From Clostridia bacterium (GTDB lineage Bacteria; Bacillota; Clostridia; Oscillospirales; Butyricicoccaceae), in contig JAFQKM010000255.1 in NCBI GenBank assembly GCA_017396925.1, positions 1 through 24,272 on the forward strand: DNA of 24,272 nucleotides. Direction: 5' to 3'. This document shows, one piece after another, positions 1 through 9,961 of the stretch. Below the pieces are notes generated by a model. It had not been told where the DNA came from, ran no database searches, and was given only the letters and a program-made list of their open reading frames with translations. Each line of letters opens with the position of its first letter. Within the stretch, counting starts at the first letter, position 1. Position numbers and translations under genes: made by a program.

Positions 1-126
1 CCAAAGCAGGCAGATCATGCTCCTTGGCGCCTTGTGCAGCAACAAACGCAGCAGGCAAACAGCAAGGATCAGCCAGGAGGCCGCCAGACTCAGATGGGCA
101 ATTTTCAGAAACAGAGCCTCTGCCAT
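1..126 (-). CDS. blaR1: BlaR1-type M56 sensor metalloprotease, N-terminal fragment cut by the left edge
   Basis: Only the first 42 codons are present. The ATG lies at 124-126, 7 bases after a clear GGAGG ribosome binding site, and the frame stays open to base 1. The visible protein is one membrane helix with the run ASWLILAVCLLRLLL followed by basic residues, which is the usual N-terminus of clostridial BlaR1/MecR1-like M56 proteases. In the known family this integral membrane protein senses beta-lactams or cell-wall stress and triggers cleavage of the BlaI repressor. The gene directly follows a BlaI-family repressor (stop 130-132), the classical pairing, and this context is the main support. 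The zinc-binding HExxH region and sensor domain lie outside the window, so activity cannot be judged. Confidence 0.8.
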   Translation of the reverse strand, partial: MAEALFLKIAHLSLAASWLILAVCLLRLLLHKAPRSMICLLW

Positions 127-129
127 CGG

Positions 130-498
130 CTATACCTCCTCTCCATCAAAGCTGTCGATCATCCTGCGAATCTCTTCGATATCGTGGCCCGACAGCTTCC
201 TCCGCTTGGTAAAGGCGGCAATAAAGGCCGGCAGCGAACCCTCGAAGGTCTCTTCGACAAATCTTTCGCTCTGCCGCGCATGAAACTCTTCCTTGGTCAG
301 GCAGGAAGTAACAATACTCTGCTCATTCTTAAAGATACCGCGGTCGCAGAGCTTTTTCAGTACAGTATAGGTGGTCGACTTTTTCCATCCCAACTGCTGC
401 TCACAAAGACGCACAAGATCGCCCGAAGCAATGGGCTCATACTGCCATATCAGATCGGCAAAACGGGCTTCGACCAATCCCAAACGCATTTCTTCCAC
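130..498 (-). CDS. blaI: BlaI/MecI/CopY-family winged-helix repressor
   Basis: A 122-residue protein of the size and shape of BlaI. The N-terminal two thirds form a winged helix; the segment around residues 30-55 (GWKKSTTYTVLKKL) is the typical recognition region. The C-terminal part is charged and helical and should form the dimerisation arm. The chosen start is the GTG at 496-498, which lies 7 bases after AAAGGAGG. An ATG 18 bases upstream is in frame but sits on top of that ribosome binding site, so it is unlikely. In the family the dimer binds an inverted repeat over its own promoter and is inactivated by BlaR1-dependent proteolysis. Two inverted repeats lie just upstream (522-563), which fits autorepression. 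The blaR1-like gene follows after 3 bases. The regulated targets beyond this operon cannot be inferred here. Confidence 0.88.
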   Translation of the reverse strand: MEEMRLGLVEARFADLIWQYEPIASGDLVRLCEQQLGWKKSTTYTVLKKLCDRGIFKNEQSIVTSCLTKEEFHARQSERFVEETFEGSLPAFIAAFTKRRKLSGHDIEEIRRMIDSFDGEEV

Positions 499-521
499 GA
501 GAAAGCCTCCTTTCATTTTGG

Positions 522-563
522 TCTATTGGCAATAGATCTACCTTTAGTCTATCATCTATAGAC
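522..563. promoter_or_regulatory. Two inverted repeats, probable BlaI operators
   Basis: TCTATTG-G-CAATAGA (522-536) is a perfect 7-base inverted repeat. GTCTAT-N5-ATAGAC (547-552 and 558-563) is a second one. Both share the half-site core TCTAT. The second covers the spacer and -10 of the promoter at 546-574, and the first lies between the -10 and the blaI start. BlaI-family proteins bind such short inverted repeats, so autorepression is the natural reading. The link to BlaI is inference from position and symmetry. Confidence 0.65.
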
Positions 564-574
564 CATTCTGTCAA
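546..574 (-). promoter_or_regulatory. Sigma-A-type promoter for blaI-blaR1
   Basis: Read leftward: TTGACA (569-574), a 17-base spacer, then TAGACT (546-551). The -35 is perfect and the -10 matches TATAAT at 4 of 6 positions. The blaI GTG follows about 48 bases after the -10. The candidate operators overlap it. Confidence 0.7.
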
Positions 575-605
575 GAAAAAACCGAAGGCATATTCGCCTT
601 CGGCT
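575..605 (-). terminator. Rho-independent terminator after rnmV
   Basis: Read leftward, CCGAAGGC, a 6-base loop GAATAT and GCCTTCGG form a perfect 8-bp stem (582-603) followed by six T. It sits just past the rnmV stop at 611 and closes the long leftward block. It also insulates the blaI promoter, whose -35 starts directly beyond it. Confidence 0.88.
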
Positions 606-610
606 TTGGT

Positions 611-1192
611 TCAGCTGTTCAGTTCAGCCAGAATGGCTTCCAGCTCGGGACGGGTGCACAGCAGATTGATGGCATCGAGCAAACCATTGGCGCTGAGATT
701 GGAAGGCAATCTCAGCCGCGCAGCCAGCGCCTTGCGCAATCCGGTACTGTTGGGATGACCCGACAGACCCAACTCAAACAGATCGTTCTTGGTGATCTTC
801 TCGCGTTGCACATGGCTTTCTTCGATGCCGCAGGACAGTACGGCATCGATGATCAGCCCGTTGGGCACGCCTTCCACACCCAGCAGGCCGGCTTTGCCCG
901 GTGTGCGCTTGCGCTTTTCCTTACCGGGAATATCGGGAACATAGGCATGATAGATCTTGCCCTCCTGCACGGTGCTTTTGATATGATTGCGAATGACAAG
1001 TCCGGCTCCGTCGGGATCGGTAAAAACGATGATCCCACAGGTGCGGGCCAGCGTGCGAAGGTATTCCAGTTTTTCGGGGTCACTGAAGATGGCGAATCCC
1101 TCGGTGGCCACGATCACAGCATCAAAAATCTGGCCCAGCTTGATCTTGTCATATTTGCCTTCAACAATAATGGCCTGTTCCAGATGGATCAT
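611..1192 (-). CDS. rnmV: Ribonuclease M5 (5S rRNA maturation nuclease)
   Basis: A 193-residue Toprim-domain protein. The N-terminus carries the Toprim glutamate in VEGKYDK (E11 region), and the second acidic motif reads FTDPDGAG (D59, D61). The segment PGKEKRKRTPGKAGLLGVEG that follows is characteristic of RNase M5. In Gram-positives this enzyme trims both ends of the 5S rRNA precursor, with ribosomal protein L18 as cofactor. The C-terminal part (about 115-193) is the less conserved RNA-recognition region. The ATG overlaps the holA stop in an ATGA arrangement and has GGAGG 5 bases upstream, inside holA, so translation is probably coupled. In Bacillus the gene sits beside ksgA; here it follows holA, and no ksgA is present in the window. 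Confidence 0.92.
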   Translation of the reverse strand: MIHLEQAIIVEGKYDKIKLGQIFDAVIVATEGFAIFSDPEKLEYLRTLARTCGIIVFTDPDGAGLVIRNHIKSTVQEGKIYHAYVPDIPGKEKRKRTPGKAGLLGVEGVPNGLIIDAVLSCGIEESHVQREKITKNDLFELGLSGHPNSTGLRKALAARLRLPSNLSANGLLDAINLLCTRPELEAILAELNS

Positions 1193-2241
1193 ACCGCCAC
1201 CTCCGCCATACGCAGAATGACCAGCTCGAGCACGCGCTCGGGGTCGGGGATGTTGCTCTTGAGCTCGATGTCGGCATTACAGCAGATATCCAGTGCCTTT
1301 GCAGCCTTCTGCGGTGTGGTCTTGCGCGCAGCATCGATCAGCAGACGGGCCGGATAGGAAGAACGGAAGCTGTAGAGGTCGGCAATATATCGCTCCCCCT
1401 GCCCTGCCTGCATGGCCAGTGTGGCCGCATAGATACGCTGGACCTGGCGGATCAGGGCCGACAGAACGGCAATGGGCTCGTTTTTCTGCTCCATGAGATC
1501 CCGGAAGATGGCCAGTGCTTTTTTATAATCCTGCGACAGGATGCAGTCGGTCAGATCGAAAACACTGGCGTCGAGCACACGGGAGGCCACCGCATCGATG
1601 TCTTCCCGGGTGATGACCTCACCCTTGGCATAGGCTGCGATCTTCTCGACCTCTGTGATCAGGTTGGTCATCAGAGAGCCGCAGAGGAAAATGATATAGT
1701 CGCATTCGCGGGTGCCGATCTTCTTCTTATGGGCGGCAAAGCGGCGGGCCAGCCAGTTGACCAGTTCGCTGCCCTTTGCGCGGTCGAACTGGACGACCGT
1801 AGCACACTTTTCGAGATTCTTAAAGAGATTCAGGCGCTTGTCGGGCTTATAGGCCACCGCCTCGTAATAGAGGATCATGCAGATATATTCAGGCAGATCG
1901 GCAAACAGACGCAGAAAAGCATCCTTGATCTCCTGACGGGCGCCGCCCAGATCGAGGTCTCGAATGACGATCAGCTTTTTCTCGCTGCCAAAAGGCAGAC
2001 TCTCGACGGCATCGGTCAGCATATCGGCATTGAACTCGCCGCCGTCGAATACCGTGATGTTGAACTCGGCAAAACCGCTTGCTGCGATCTGCTTCTCGAT
2101 GGCATCACGATAATATTCTTTCAGATAAGACTCTTCCCCATGGAATACATAGAGGGGGGCCAGCGTACCGTTTTTGATGTCGTCCTTGAGCTTTTTGACA
2201 CCGGCGCTGCCATCCTCTTTTTTCTTGTTGTCATAGGCCAT
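1189..2241 (-). CDS. holA: DNA polymerase III delta subunit
   Basis: A 350-residue protein matching HolA, the clamp-loader subunit that opens the beta clamp. The N-terminal region has the family motif PLYVFHGEESYLKEYY (about residues 29-44), followed by the degraded AAA+ module and the C-terminal collar domain (about 215-350), with a conserved-looking LSALIRQ segment. No functional Walker A motif is seen, as expected for delta. The start chosen is the ATG at 2239-2241, 5 bases after the comEC stop. An in-frame GTG 9 bases upstream overlaps the GAGGTGAG ribosome binding site and is unlikely. It overlaps rnmV by the ATGA junction. comEC-holA is a common neighbour pair in Firmicutes, which supports the call. 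Confidence 0.93.
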   Translation of the reverse strand: MAYDNKKKEDGSAGVKKLKDDIKNGTLAPLYVFHGEESYLKEYYRDAIEKQIAASGFAEFNITVFDGGEFNADMLTDAVESLPFGSEKKLIVIRDLDLGGARQEIKDAFLRLFADLPEYICMILYYEAVAYKPDKRLNLFKNLEKCATVVQFDRAKGSELVNWLARRFAAHKKKIGTRECDYIIFLCGSLMTNLITEVEKIAAYAKGEVITREDIDAVASRVLDASVFDLTDCILSQDYKKALAIFRDLMEQKNEPIAVLSALIRQVQRIYAATLAMQAGQGERYIADLYSFRSSYPARLLIDAARKTTPQKAAKALDICCNADIELKSNIPDPERVLELVILRMAEVAV

Positions 2242-2246
2242 GGGTC

Positions 2247-4400
2247 TCACCTCGTTTCATATATGTAAGTCACGCTTTCATTGCGGCCCAGCCACAGGGT
2301 GGGGCCGTTTGCAGTGGTCAGATAATCAAAATCATGTCCGGCTTCGGCATCACAGGCCACGATCTGCGCAGGGGTCACGCGGGCAAACAATGCACGGCGC
2401 TGATGAGCGGCGCAGGCCAGCACCTCACCGAGGATCAGCAGATCGGCTGTGCCATCAGGCATATCCTCGCCTGCCTCCGAGCCACAGGCATAGAAGATGC
2501 GGTGCCCTTCCCACTCGATCAGCAGGCTGTAAGGCTGATTCTTCGGGCCATAGGAACTGACCGTCAGATCGCCCAGCACCAGCTGTGCGTCGGCTGTGTA
2601 CCACGAAAGACTCCCCATGGTCTGCGCCGTATTTCCGGGCAGATGAACCGTATCGGCAGAAAAAGCCTGGGCTGCCGCCTGCCCCACCGTGCCGTTGAAT
2701 ACCAGCGCATCGGCTTTCAGATCGCCCATTTCATACAGGCGGCTTTCGTAATCCTCTGCGTATGCGGCGGCTTCTCCGCCGGGCAGCAAAATGCAGGCAT
2801 CCCTTCCCTGCTCCAGAATGACCATACCATCTCCATAGACGGTACAGACCAGATTCTGTGTACGCTGCCATGCTGTCAGACCAACAACACCGATCGTCAG
2901 AGCCAGCATACCGACAAAAAGCGGCAGACGTACCCTGGGCCGTATCTTATAGCCGACGCAAAGCAGAATGCCCCACAGCAGCAGGAACAACATGGCCGTA
3001 CGGTTGTCGGCCTCCACCGAAGAAAAGGGCAGCTCGGCAATAAAGCTGATGGGCAGTATAAACAGCTTCAGCAGCGGACGCAGCATATAGCGTGCGATGA
3101 GTCGGGATATGGGCGGCAGCACAAACCAGAGCAGGATCATGGCTGCCCCCAGCCCCATCAGTGCCGAAATCAGCCACAGAACCGCCAGATTGGTCAGCGC
3201 CGAAAGAATGGATACGCGGTCGAAATGCAGGGCTGTCAGCGGCAGCGATGCGATCGTGGCTGCAATCGATACACTGAAACCGGCAAGCAGACTGTCGACC
3301 TTTCGGTTTTCACTCCATTCGGCCGGAAGAAAGACAGCCAGCGTGCGTTTGATCGGGTCGCTGAGCAGCAACAGACCGGCCACAGCGGCAAAAGACAGCT
3401 GCAGAGACAGCGAAACCATCGAGCACGGGTCGGCGATGCCGATCAGCATAAGTGCTGTGAGAACAGTCGTAATGCCATCATTCTCGCGGTTGGCCGCAAA
3501 GGCCAGAAAGACAATGGCCAGCATGAGGATGGAACGTATGACGGGCGGATCCATGCCGGTCAGCATCCCAAAGACCACCATCAGCGGCAGCGCCGTAACG
3601 GCACCCCAGAAGCGGCCAAAAAGCGCGATCATCGCACCCGACAGAATGGCCATGTGCAGGCCTGAAACCGATGTGATATGCGAAGTGCCGCTGAGGGACA
3701 GATCATTTTTGAAGCCCCGACTCATACCCTCGGTGCCGCCGGTCAGCAGCGACGCCAGCAATGCACCCTCATCTCCCGGCAATAGCGGATAGATGATCTC
3801 CTGCCGCACATAATGGGAAACGCGCAGGGGCAGATAACGCAGCGGTATCTTCTCGGGCTTCGTATGCACAGGCATATCGGACACACGCAGCGTGAGGAAG
3901 CTGCCGTCATCCATCGACGAGAAGAAAAATGCCCCTGCATTGAGGGAAACGCGGGCGTCGACGGTGAGGAAGTCTCCCGACTGCAGGTCAAGCCCGGTCT
4001 CGTAAACCAATACGGTCACACGCTGACGGCTGCCCACCAGCCGTGCGCCTTCGATGGCGGTATAATAATCCCCTTCCCGCGGATAGGCGGTCACTTCGAC
4101 CGTATGGGCGCCACGGGTACCATCCAGAGCACGGGCATCGGCATAATTCCGCCAGACGCCCAAATAAAAGACCGGCGAAGCCAGCAGCAATGCAAGACCG
4201 ACGGTAATGGCGCTCTGCCGCAGATCGGTCAGCGGCCACAGCAGCAAAAAGAGCACAATGCCGGCCACTCCACCGAACAGGATGCTCTGTCCGTGGGGGA
4301 TACCATAGCAGAATGCCCATAACAAGACGGAAAAGGCGGCGGCAAAGCAGGCGAGCTTACGGCCCGCCACCGCCTTGATCCGCCGCCTTTCGAGCTTCAT
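2247..4400 (-). CDS. comEC: ComEC/Rec2-family DNA uptake channel protein
   Basis: A 717-residue polytopic membrane protein. Residues about 10-60 hold the first helices, then comes a soluble DUF4131-like part (about 75-165). Next is the competence domain, with the diagnostic segment around residues 225-255 (GTSHITSVSGLHMAIL) and about eight further hydrophobic helices to roughly residue 505. The remaining 200 residues align in position with the beta-lactamase-like domain of ComEC, but I cannot find the metal-binding HxHxDH-type motif in it. ComEC carries single-stranded DNA across the membrane during transformation. The start is an ATG 9 bases after AAGGA, and the gene begins 12 bases after hinT. 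No comEA or other competence genes lie in the window, so whether the cell is transformable is unknown. Confidence 0.9.
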   Translation of the reverse strand: MKLERRRIKAVAGRKLACFAAAFSVLLWAFCYGIPHGQSILFGGVAGIVLFLLLWPLTDLRQSAITVGLALLLASPVFYLGVWRNYADARALDGTRGAHTVEVTAYPREGDYYTAIEGARLVGSRQRVTVLVYETGLDLQSGDFLTVDARVSLNAGAFFFSSMDDGSFLTLRVSDMPVHTKPEKIPLRYLPLRVSHYVRQEIIYPLLPGDEGALLASLLTGGTEGMSRGFKNDLSLSGTSHITSVSGLHMAILSGAMIALFGRFWGAVTALPLMVVFGMLTGMDPPVIRSILMLAIVFLAFAANRENDGITTVLTALMLIGIADPCSMVSLSLQLSFAAVAGLLLLSDPIKRTLAVFLPAEWSENRKVDSLLAGFSVSIAATIASLPLTALHFDRVSILSALTNLAVLWLISALMGLGAAMILLWFVLPPISRLIARYMLRPLLKLFILPISFIAELPFSSVEADNRTAMLFLLLWGILLCVGYKIRPRVRLPLFVGMLALTIGVVGLTAWQRTQNLVCTVYGDGMVILEQGRDACILLPGGEAAAYAEDYESRLYEMGDLKADALVFNGTVGQAAAQAFSADTVHLPGNTAQTMGSLSWYTADAQLVLGDLTVSSYGPKNQPYSLLIEWEGHRIFYACGSEAGEDMPDGTADLLILGEVLACAAHQRRALFARVTPAQIVACDAEAGHDFDYLTTANGPTLWLGRNESVTYIYETR

Positions 4401-4412
4401 AGATTCAGATCC

Positions 4413-4757
4413 TTAGGCCATTGCCTCGTCCAGCTTCTTGCCGCCCAGGATATGGAAGTGGATGTGGAAGACGGTCTGGCCGGCATCTGCACCGCAGTTG
4501 CAGACAACGCGATAACCGTTTTCCAGCTTGGCTTCCGCAGCGATTCTGGGGATGCACTGGAAAATATGGGCAATCATATCGGCATTCCCGGCATTGATGT
4601 CGTTCATACCGGCAGCCATGTGGGCCTTGGGAATGACAACGATGTGCACGGGTGCCTGAGGATTAATGTCGTGGAAGGCCAGGATCTTGTCATCCTCATA
4701 CGCCTTGTTGGAAGGGATCTCCCCTGCCGCGATCTTACAAAAGATGCAGTTTTCCAT
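4413..4757 (-). CDS. hinT: HIT-family nucleotide hydrolase (HinT-like)
   Basis: A 114-residue histidine-triad protein of normal length. The N-terminus has CIFC (Cys4 and Cys7), a structural zinc pair common in bacterial HinT, followed by KIAAGEIPS. The catalytic triad reads FHIHFHILGG near residues 96-105. Family members hydrolyse AMP-lysine and other purine phosphoramidates and may remove mis-formed aminoacyl-AMP adducts. Its position directly after alaS (36-base gap) is therefore suggestive, though the pairing may be only positional. The start is an ATG 7 bases after GGAGG. No terminator separates it from alaS or comEC, so it belongs to the same leftward transcript. Confidence 0.93.
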   Translation of the reverse strand: MENCIFCKIAAGEIPSNKAYEDDKILAFHDINPQAPVHIVVIPKAHMAAGMNDINAGNADMIAHIFQCIPRIAAEAKLENGYRVVCNCGADAGQTVFHIHFHILGGKKLDEAMA

Positions 4758-4793
4758 AATCTTGCCTCCTGAATATATTTGAAAAGATTTATT

Positions 4794-7439
<2,646 letters not shown>

Positions 7440-7487
7440 GTTGGGAATACCTCTTTTATCTTACATTTTATTTTGAACAAAATTGAT

Positions 7488-8726
7488 TTACTTCTTTTTG
7501 CGCAGGATCGACATGGGGGGCGCATCACAGGGCAGGCGCAGATTGACCTCCATCAGCGGATGGGGCGCGCTTTCAATGGGCTGCATATCCTTGTCGAACA
7601 TCTCGGTGATGGTGAACTCGACGGGGTCCTGACCGGGGGCAAAGACTTCGACGACCTCGCCGACCGAGAACTTGTTTTTCTGCTCGAGTCGGGTCAACTC
7701 ACCCTGCTTGCCGCCGCCATGGATCATGGCGCAGACGTCCCAGTCGCGGATATACTTGGAGTCCTCGTGATACTCGCTGGGCTGCTCGCCAAAGTAGAAG
7801 CCGGTGTAGTATTCACGATGGCTGACCTTGTAGATCTCGTTTCTGATGGCGTCGGGCAGCTTCCATGCGCTGCCCTGCTCGGCATAAAGATCGACAGCAC
7901 GGCGATAGGCGTTGGTGATGACCGCCGCATAATAGGAGGTCTTGGCTCGGCCTTCGATCTTGAAGCTGTCGATACCGGCCTCCACCAGCTCGGGGATATG
8001 GTCGATGAGGCACATATCACGGGAGTTGAAGATGTAGGTGCCGCGGTCGTCTTCATAGACGGGATAATACTCGCCATGGCGCTTTTCCTCCATGAGGGCA
8101 TAGCTCCAGCGGCAGGGCTGGGCGCAGCTGCCATGGTTGGCATCGCGGTTCGAGCCCATCATGAAGTTGGACAGCAGGCAGCGGCCCGAATAGGAAATGC
8201 ACATGGAGCCATGGACAAAGGCCTCGATCTCCAGCGACTTGTCGGTACGGGCACGCAGCTCGGCGATCTCGTGCAGGGGCAGCTCGCGGGCCAGAACGAT
8301 ACGGTCGGCGCCCAGCTGATGATACATATTGGCGGCACTGTAGTTGACGATGCTGGCCTGTGTGCTGATGTGCAGCTTGACCTTGGGGGCATACTGCTTG
8401 ACCAGCGGAATAACACCCAGATCGGCAACGATGACCGCGTCGGCGCCCAGATCGTTCAGCAGTTCCAGATAGGCAGGCAGCTGATCGATCTCGTGGTTGC
8501 GGGGCATGACATTGACGGTAATGAAGCACTGTACGCCATGCGCATGGCAATGGTCGATGGCCTGCTTGAGCTCATCCTGACCGAAGTTGCACGAGGCGGT
8601 GCGCATACCGTAGGCCTTGCCGGCCATGTAAACGGCGTCGGCGCCATAGGCGACGGCATAGCGAAGCTTTTCGAAGTCGCCGGCAGGGGCCAGAACTTCA
8701 GGTTTTCTGATCTTGGTTTCGATCAC
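7488..8726 (-). CDS. Peptidase U32-family protein, probable tRNA uridine hydroxylation enzyme (TrhP-like)
   Basis: A 412-residue protein with the exact U32 signature at residues 168-186 (E-A-F-V-H-G-S-M-C ... G-R-C-L-L-S). Cys176 and Cys183 together with Cys201 and Cys205 look like Fe-S ligands. The N-terminus KPEVLAPAGDFEKL begins a TIM-barrel, and about 100 extra C-terminal residues form the small beta domain seen in the longer paralogue. In Bacillus subtilis the two U32 proteins near mltG (yrrN/yrrO, TrhP1/TrhP2) are required for prephenate-dependent 5-hydroxyuridine in tRNA. The length fits the TrhP2 type. The start is a GTG about 9 bases after a GGGGAGGGG stretch, 17 bases past mltG. Older annotations call this a collagenase-like protease; the tRNA role is better supported but inferred here. 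Confidence 0.88.
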   Translation of the reverse strand: MIETKIRKPEVLAPAGDFEKLRYAVAYGADAVYMAGKAYGMRTASCNFGQDELKQAIDHCHAHGVQCFITVNVMPRNHEIDQLPAYLELLNDLGADAVIVADLGVIPLVKQYAPKVKLHISTQASIVNYSAANMYHQLGADRIVLARELPLHEIAELRARTDKSLEIEAFVHGSMCISYSGRCLLSNFMMGSNRDANHGSCAQPCRWSYALMEEKRHGEYYPVYEDDRGTYIFNSRDMCLIDHIPELVEAGIDSFKIEGRAKTSYYAAVITNAYRRAVDLYAEQGSAWKLPDAIRNEIYKVSHREYYTGFYFGEQPSEYHEDSKYIRDWDVCAMIHGGGKQGELTRLEQKNKFSVGEVVEVFAPGQDPVEFTITEMFDKDMQPIESAPHPLMEVNLRLPCDAPPMSILRKKK

Positions 8727-8743
8727 TTGTTTGTCCCCTCCCC

Positions 8744-9844
8744 TTACTGCATGCTGGCAATGACCGCATTGTGCTCGTCGAGTGTGGACGAGAAAATGTG
8801 GCTGCCGTTATCGGCATTCTTGTCGACGACATAGTAGTGGTAGTTGTGTTCCTCGGGCGAGATGGCTGCCAGCAGCGCACCGATACCGGGGTTGCAGATG
8901 GCTGTGGGCGGCAGGCCCTTGGACTTGCGGAGGTTATAGGGCGAATCGATCTGCAGGTCTTCGGCGGTCAGCTGTTCCTTGTGACCGGTGACGTAGAGCA
9001 GTGCAGCGTCGATGTCCAGATAAGGATAGGCCGCCGCATTGTTGAGGCGGTTGTGGATGACGCCCGAGATGGTGCCCTGCTCCTTGGAGAGCTTGGCTTC
9101 CTTCTCGATGAGGGATGCGATATTGACGACCTCAGCAATGGTGGTACCATGCTCTTCGGTCAGCTTACGCATCTCGTCGGTATACTTCTTATTGAAGTTG
9201 TTGAGCATCTTGTTCAGCGCACTGACCGGACGCTCGTTGATATAGAACTCATAGGTGTCGGGGAACAGATAGCCCTCCAGACGATTTTCGACCATGGGAA
9301 CGTTTTCCAGAAACTCATGGGCAAAATCATAGGTATTGGCCGTCTCGATCAGATCTTTCTTTCCGCAGACACGGCTGCTTTCCAGAAGCTCGGCGATCTG
9401 CTGGATGTTATAGCCCTCGGGAATGGTCAGTGTGACCGTTTCGGTCTTCTGATTGGCACGGCGCAGCTCGGAGATCAGCTGACCATAGTCCATATTGCTG
9501 GCCAGTTCAAAATCACCGGTGCTGAAGTCTTCGACATGCTTGAGCTTGCAGTAGAGCTTGAAAGCCCACTTATGATCGATCAGCTCTTTCTCCTTCAGTT
9601 TGACCGAAACCTCGCCGACCGTCGCGCCTTCGTCCAGGCTCATCATCACAGGGGTATCGTCCTGCACCAGACCGAACATATCGTTGGCAACCGTAATGGC
9701 CAGCGTCGACAGGGCAAAGGAAACACCGATGACGAAGAGAATGTAGGCCAGAAAAGACAGACAGCCGGAGCTGCGCTTCTTCTTTTTCTTTTTGGTTTTT
9801 TCGTTTGTGGTTGTATTGTCATGCTGGGATTCGTAATTCGACAT
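8744..9844 (-). CDS. mltG: Endolytic murein transglycosylase MltG
   Basis: A 366-residue YceG/MltG protein. The first 28 residues are cytoplasmic and end in a block of nine lysine or arginine residues. A single transmembrane helix spans about residues 29-52. A LysM-like subdomain follows (about 65-150), then the catalytic YceG domain. The catalytic glutamate is in ASLIEKEA (about residue 247), and the C-terminal signature reads YNLRKSKGLPPTAICNPG. MltG cuts nascent glycan strands in the periplasm-equivalent space and sets their length. Its start (ATG 9842-9844) has only a weak AGAGAG ribosome binding site. The 117-base leader upstream holds three small hairpins. mltG followed by a U32 gene is a recurrent Firmicutes arrangement. 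Confidence 0.95.
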   Translation of the reverse strand: MSNYESQHDNTTTNEKTKKKKKKRSSGCLSFLAYILFVIGVSFALSTLAITVANDMFGLVQDDTPVMMSLDEGATVGEVSVKLKEKELIDHKWAFKLYCKLKHVEDFSTGDFELASNMDYGQLISELRRANQKTETVTLTIPEGYNIQQIAELLESSRVCGKKDLIETANTYDFAHEFLENVPMVENRLEGYLFPDTYEFYINERPVSALNKMLNNFNKKYTDEMRKLTEEHGTTIAEVVNIASLIEKEAKLSKEQGTISGVIHNRLNNAAAYPYLDIDAALLYVTGHKEQLTAEDLQIDSPYNLRKSKGLPPTAICNPGIGALLAAISPEEHNYHYYVVDKNADNGSHIFSSTLDEHNAVIASMQ

Positions 9845-9882
9845 ATCAACACTCTCTCTGTTTTAGATTTTATCCTGAACAC

Positions 9883-9947
9883 CGCCAAAACCGGCGATGC
9901 TGAGATCATTTTCTCATTTTTGCCTGTAAAGCTTTTACTCTTTACAG
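9883..9947 (-). other. Leader of mltG with three small inverted repeats
   Basis: In the 117-base gap between the CPBP gene and mltG, three stems follow one another: CTGTAAAG/CTTTACAG (9924-9931 with 9940-9947, 8-base loop), TGAGA/TCTCA (9901-9905 with 9912-9916) and CGCC/GGCG (9883-9886 with 9893-9896). None is followed by a T run, so I do not call a terminator. A TAAAAT box lies near 9870 (leftward) but has no convincing -35. Confidence 0.4.
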
Positions 9948-9961
9948 ATATGCTTTTCAGC

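Noticed and set aside
2334..3665. Rightward frame of 443 codons rich in Gln, His and Arg
   Set aside because: Antisense of comEC in a shifted frame; the biased composition is that of a complement of membrane-protein codons.
9924..9947. Terminator after the first CPBP gene
   Set aside because: The stem is perfect but AT-rich and is followed by GCAAAAATG rather than a T run in the leftward direction.
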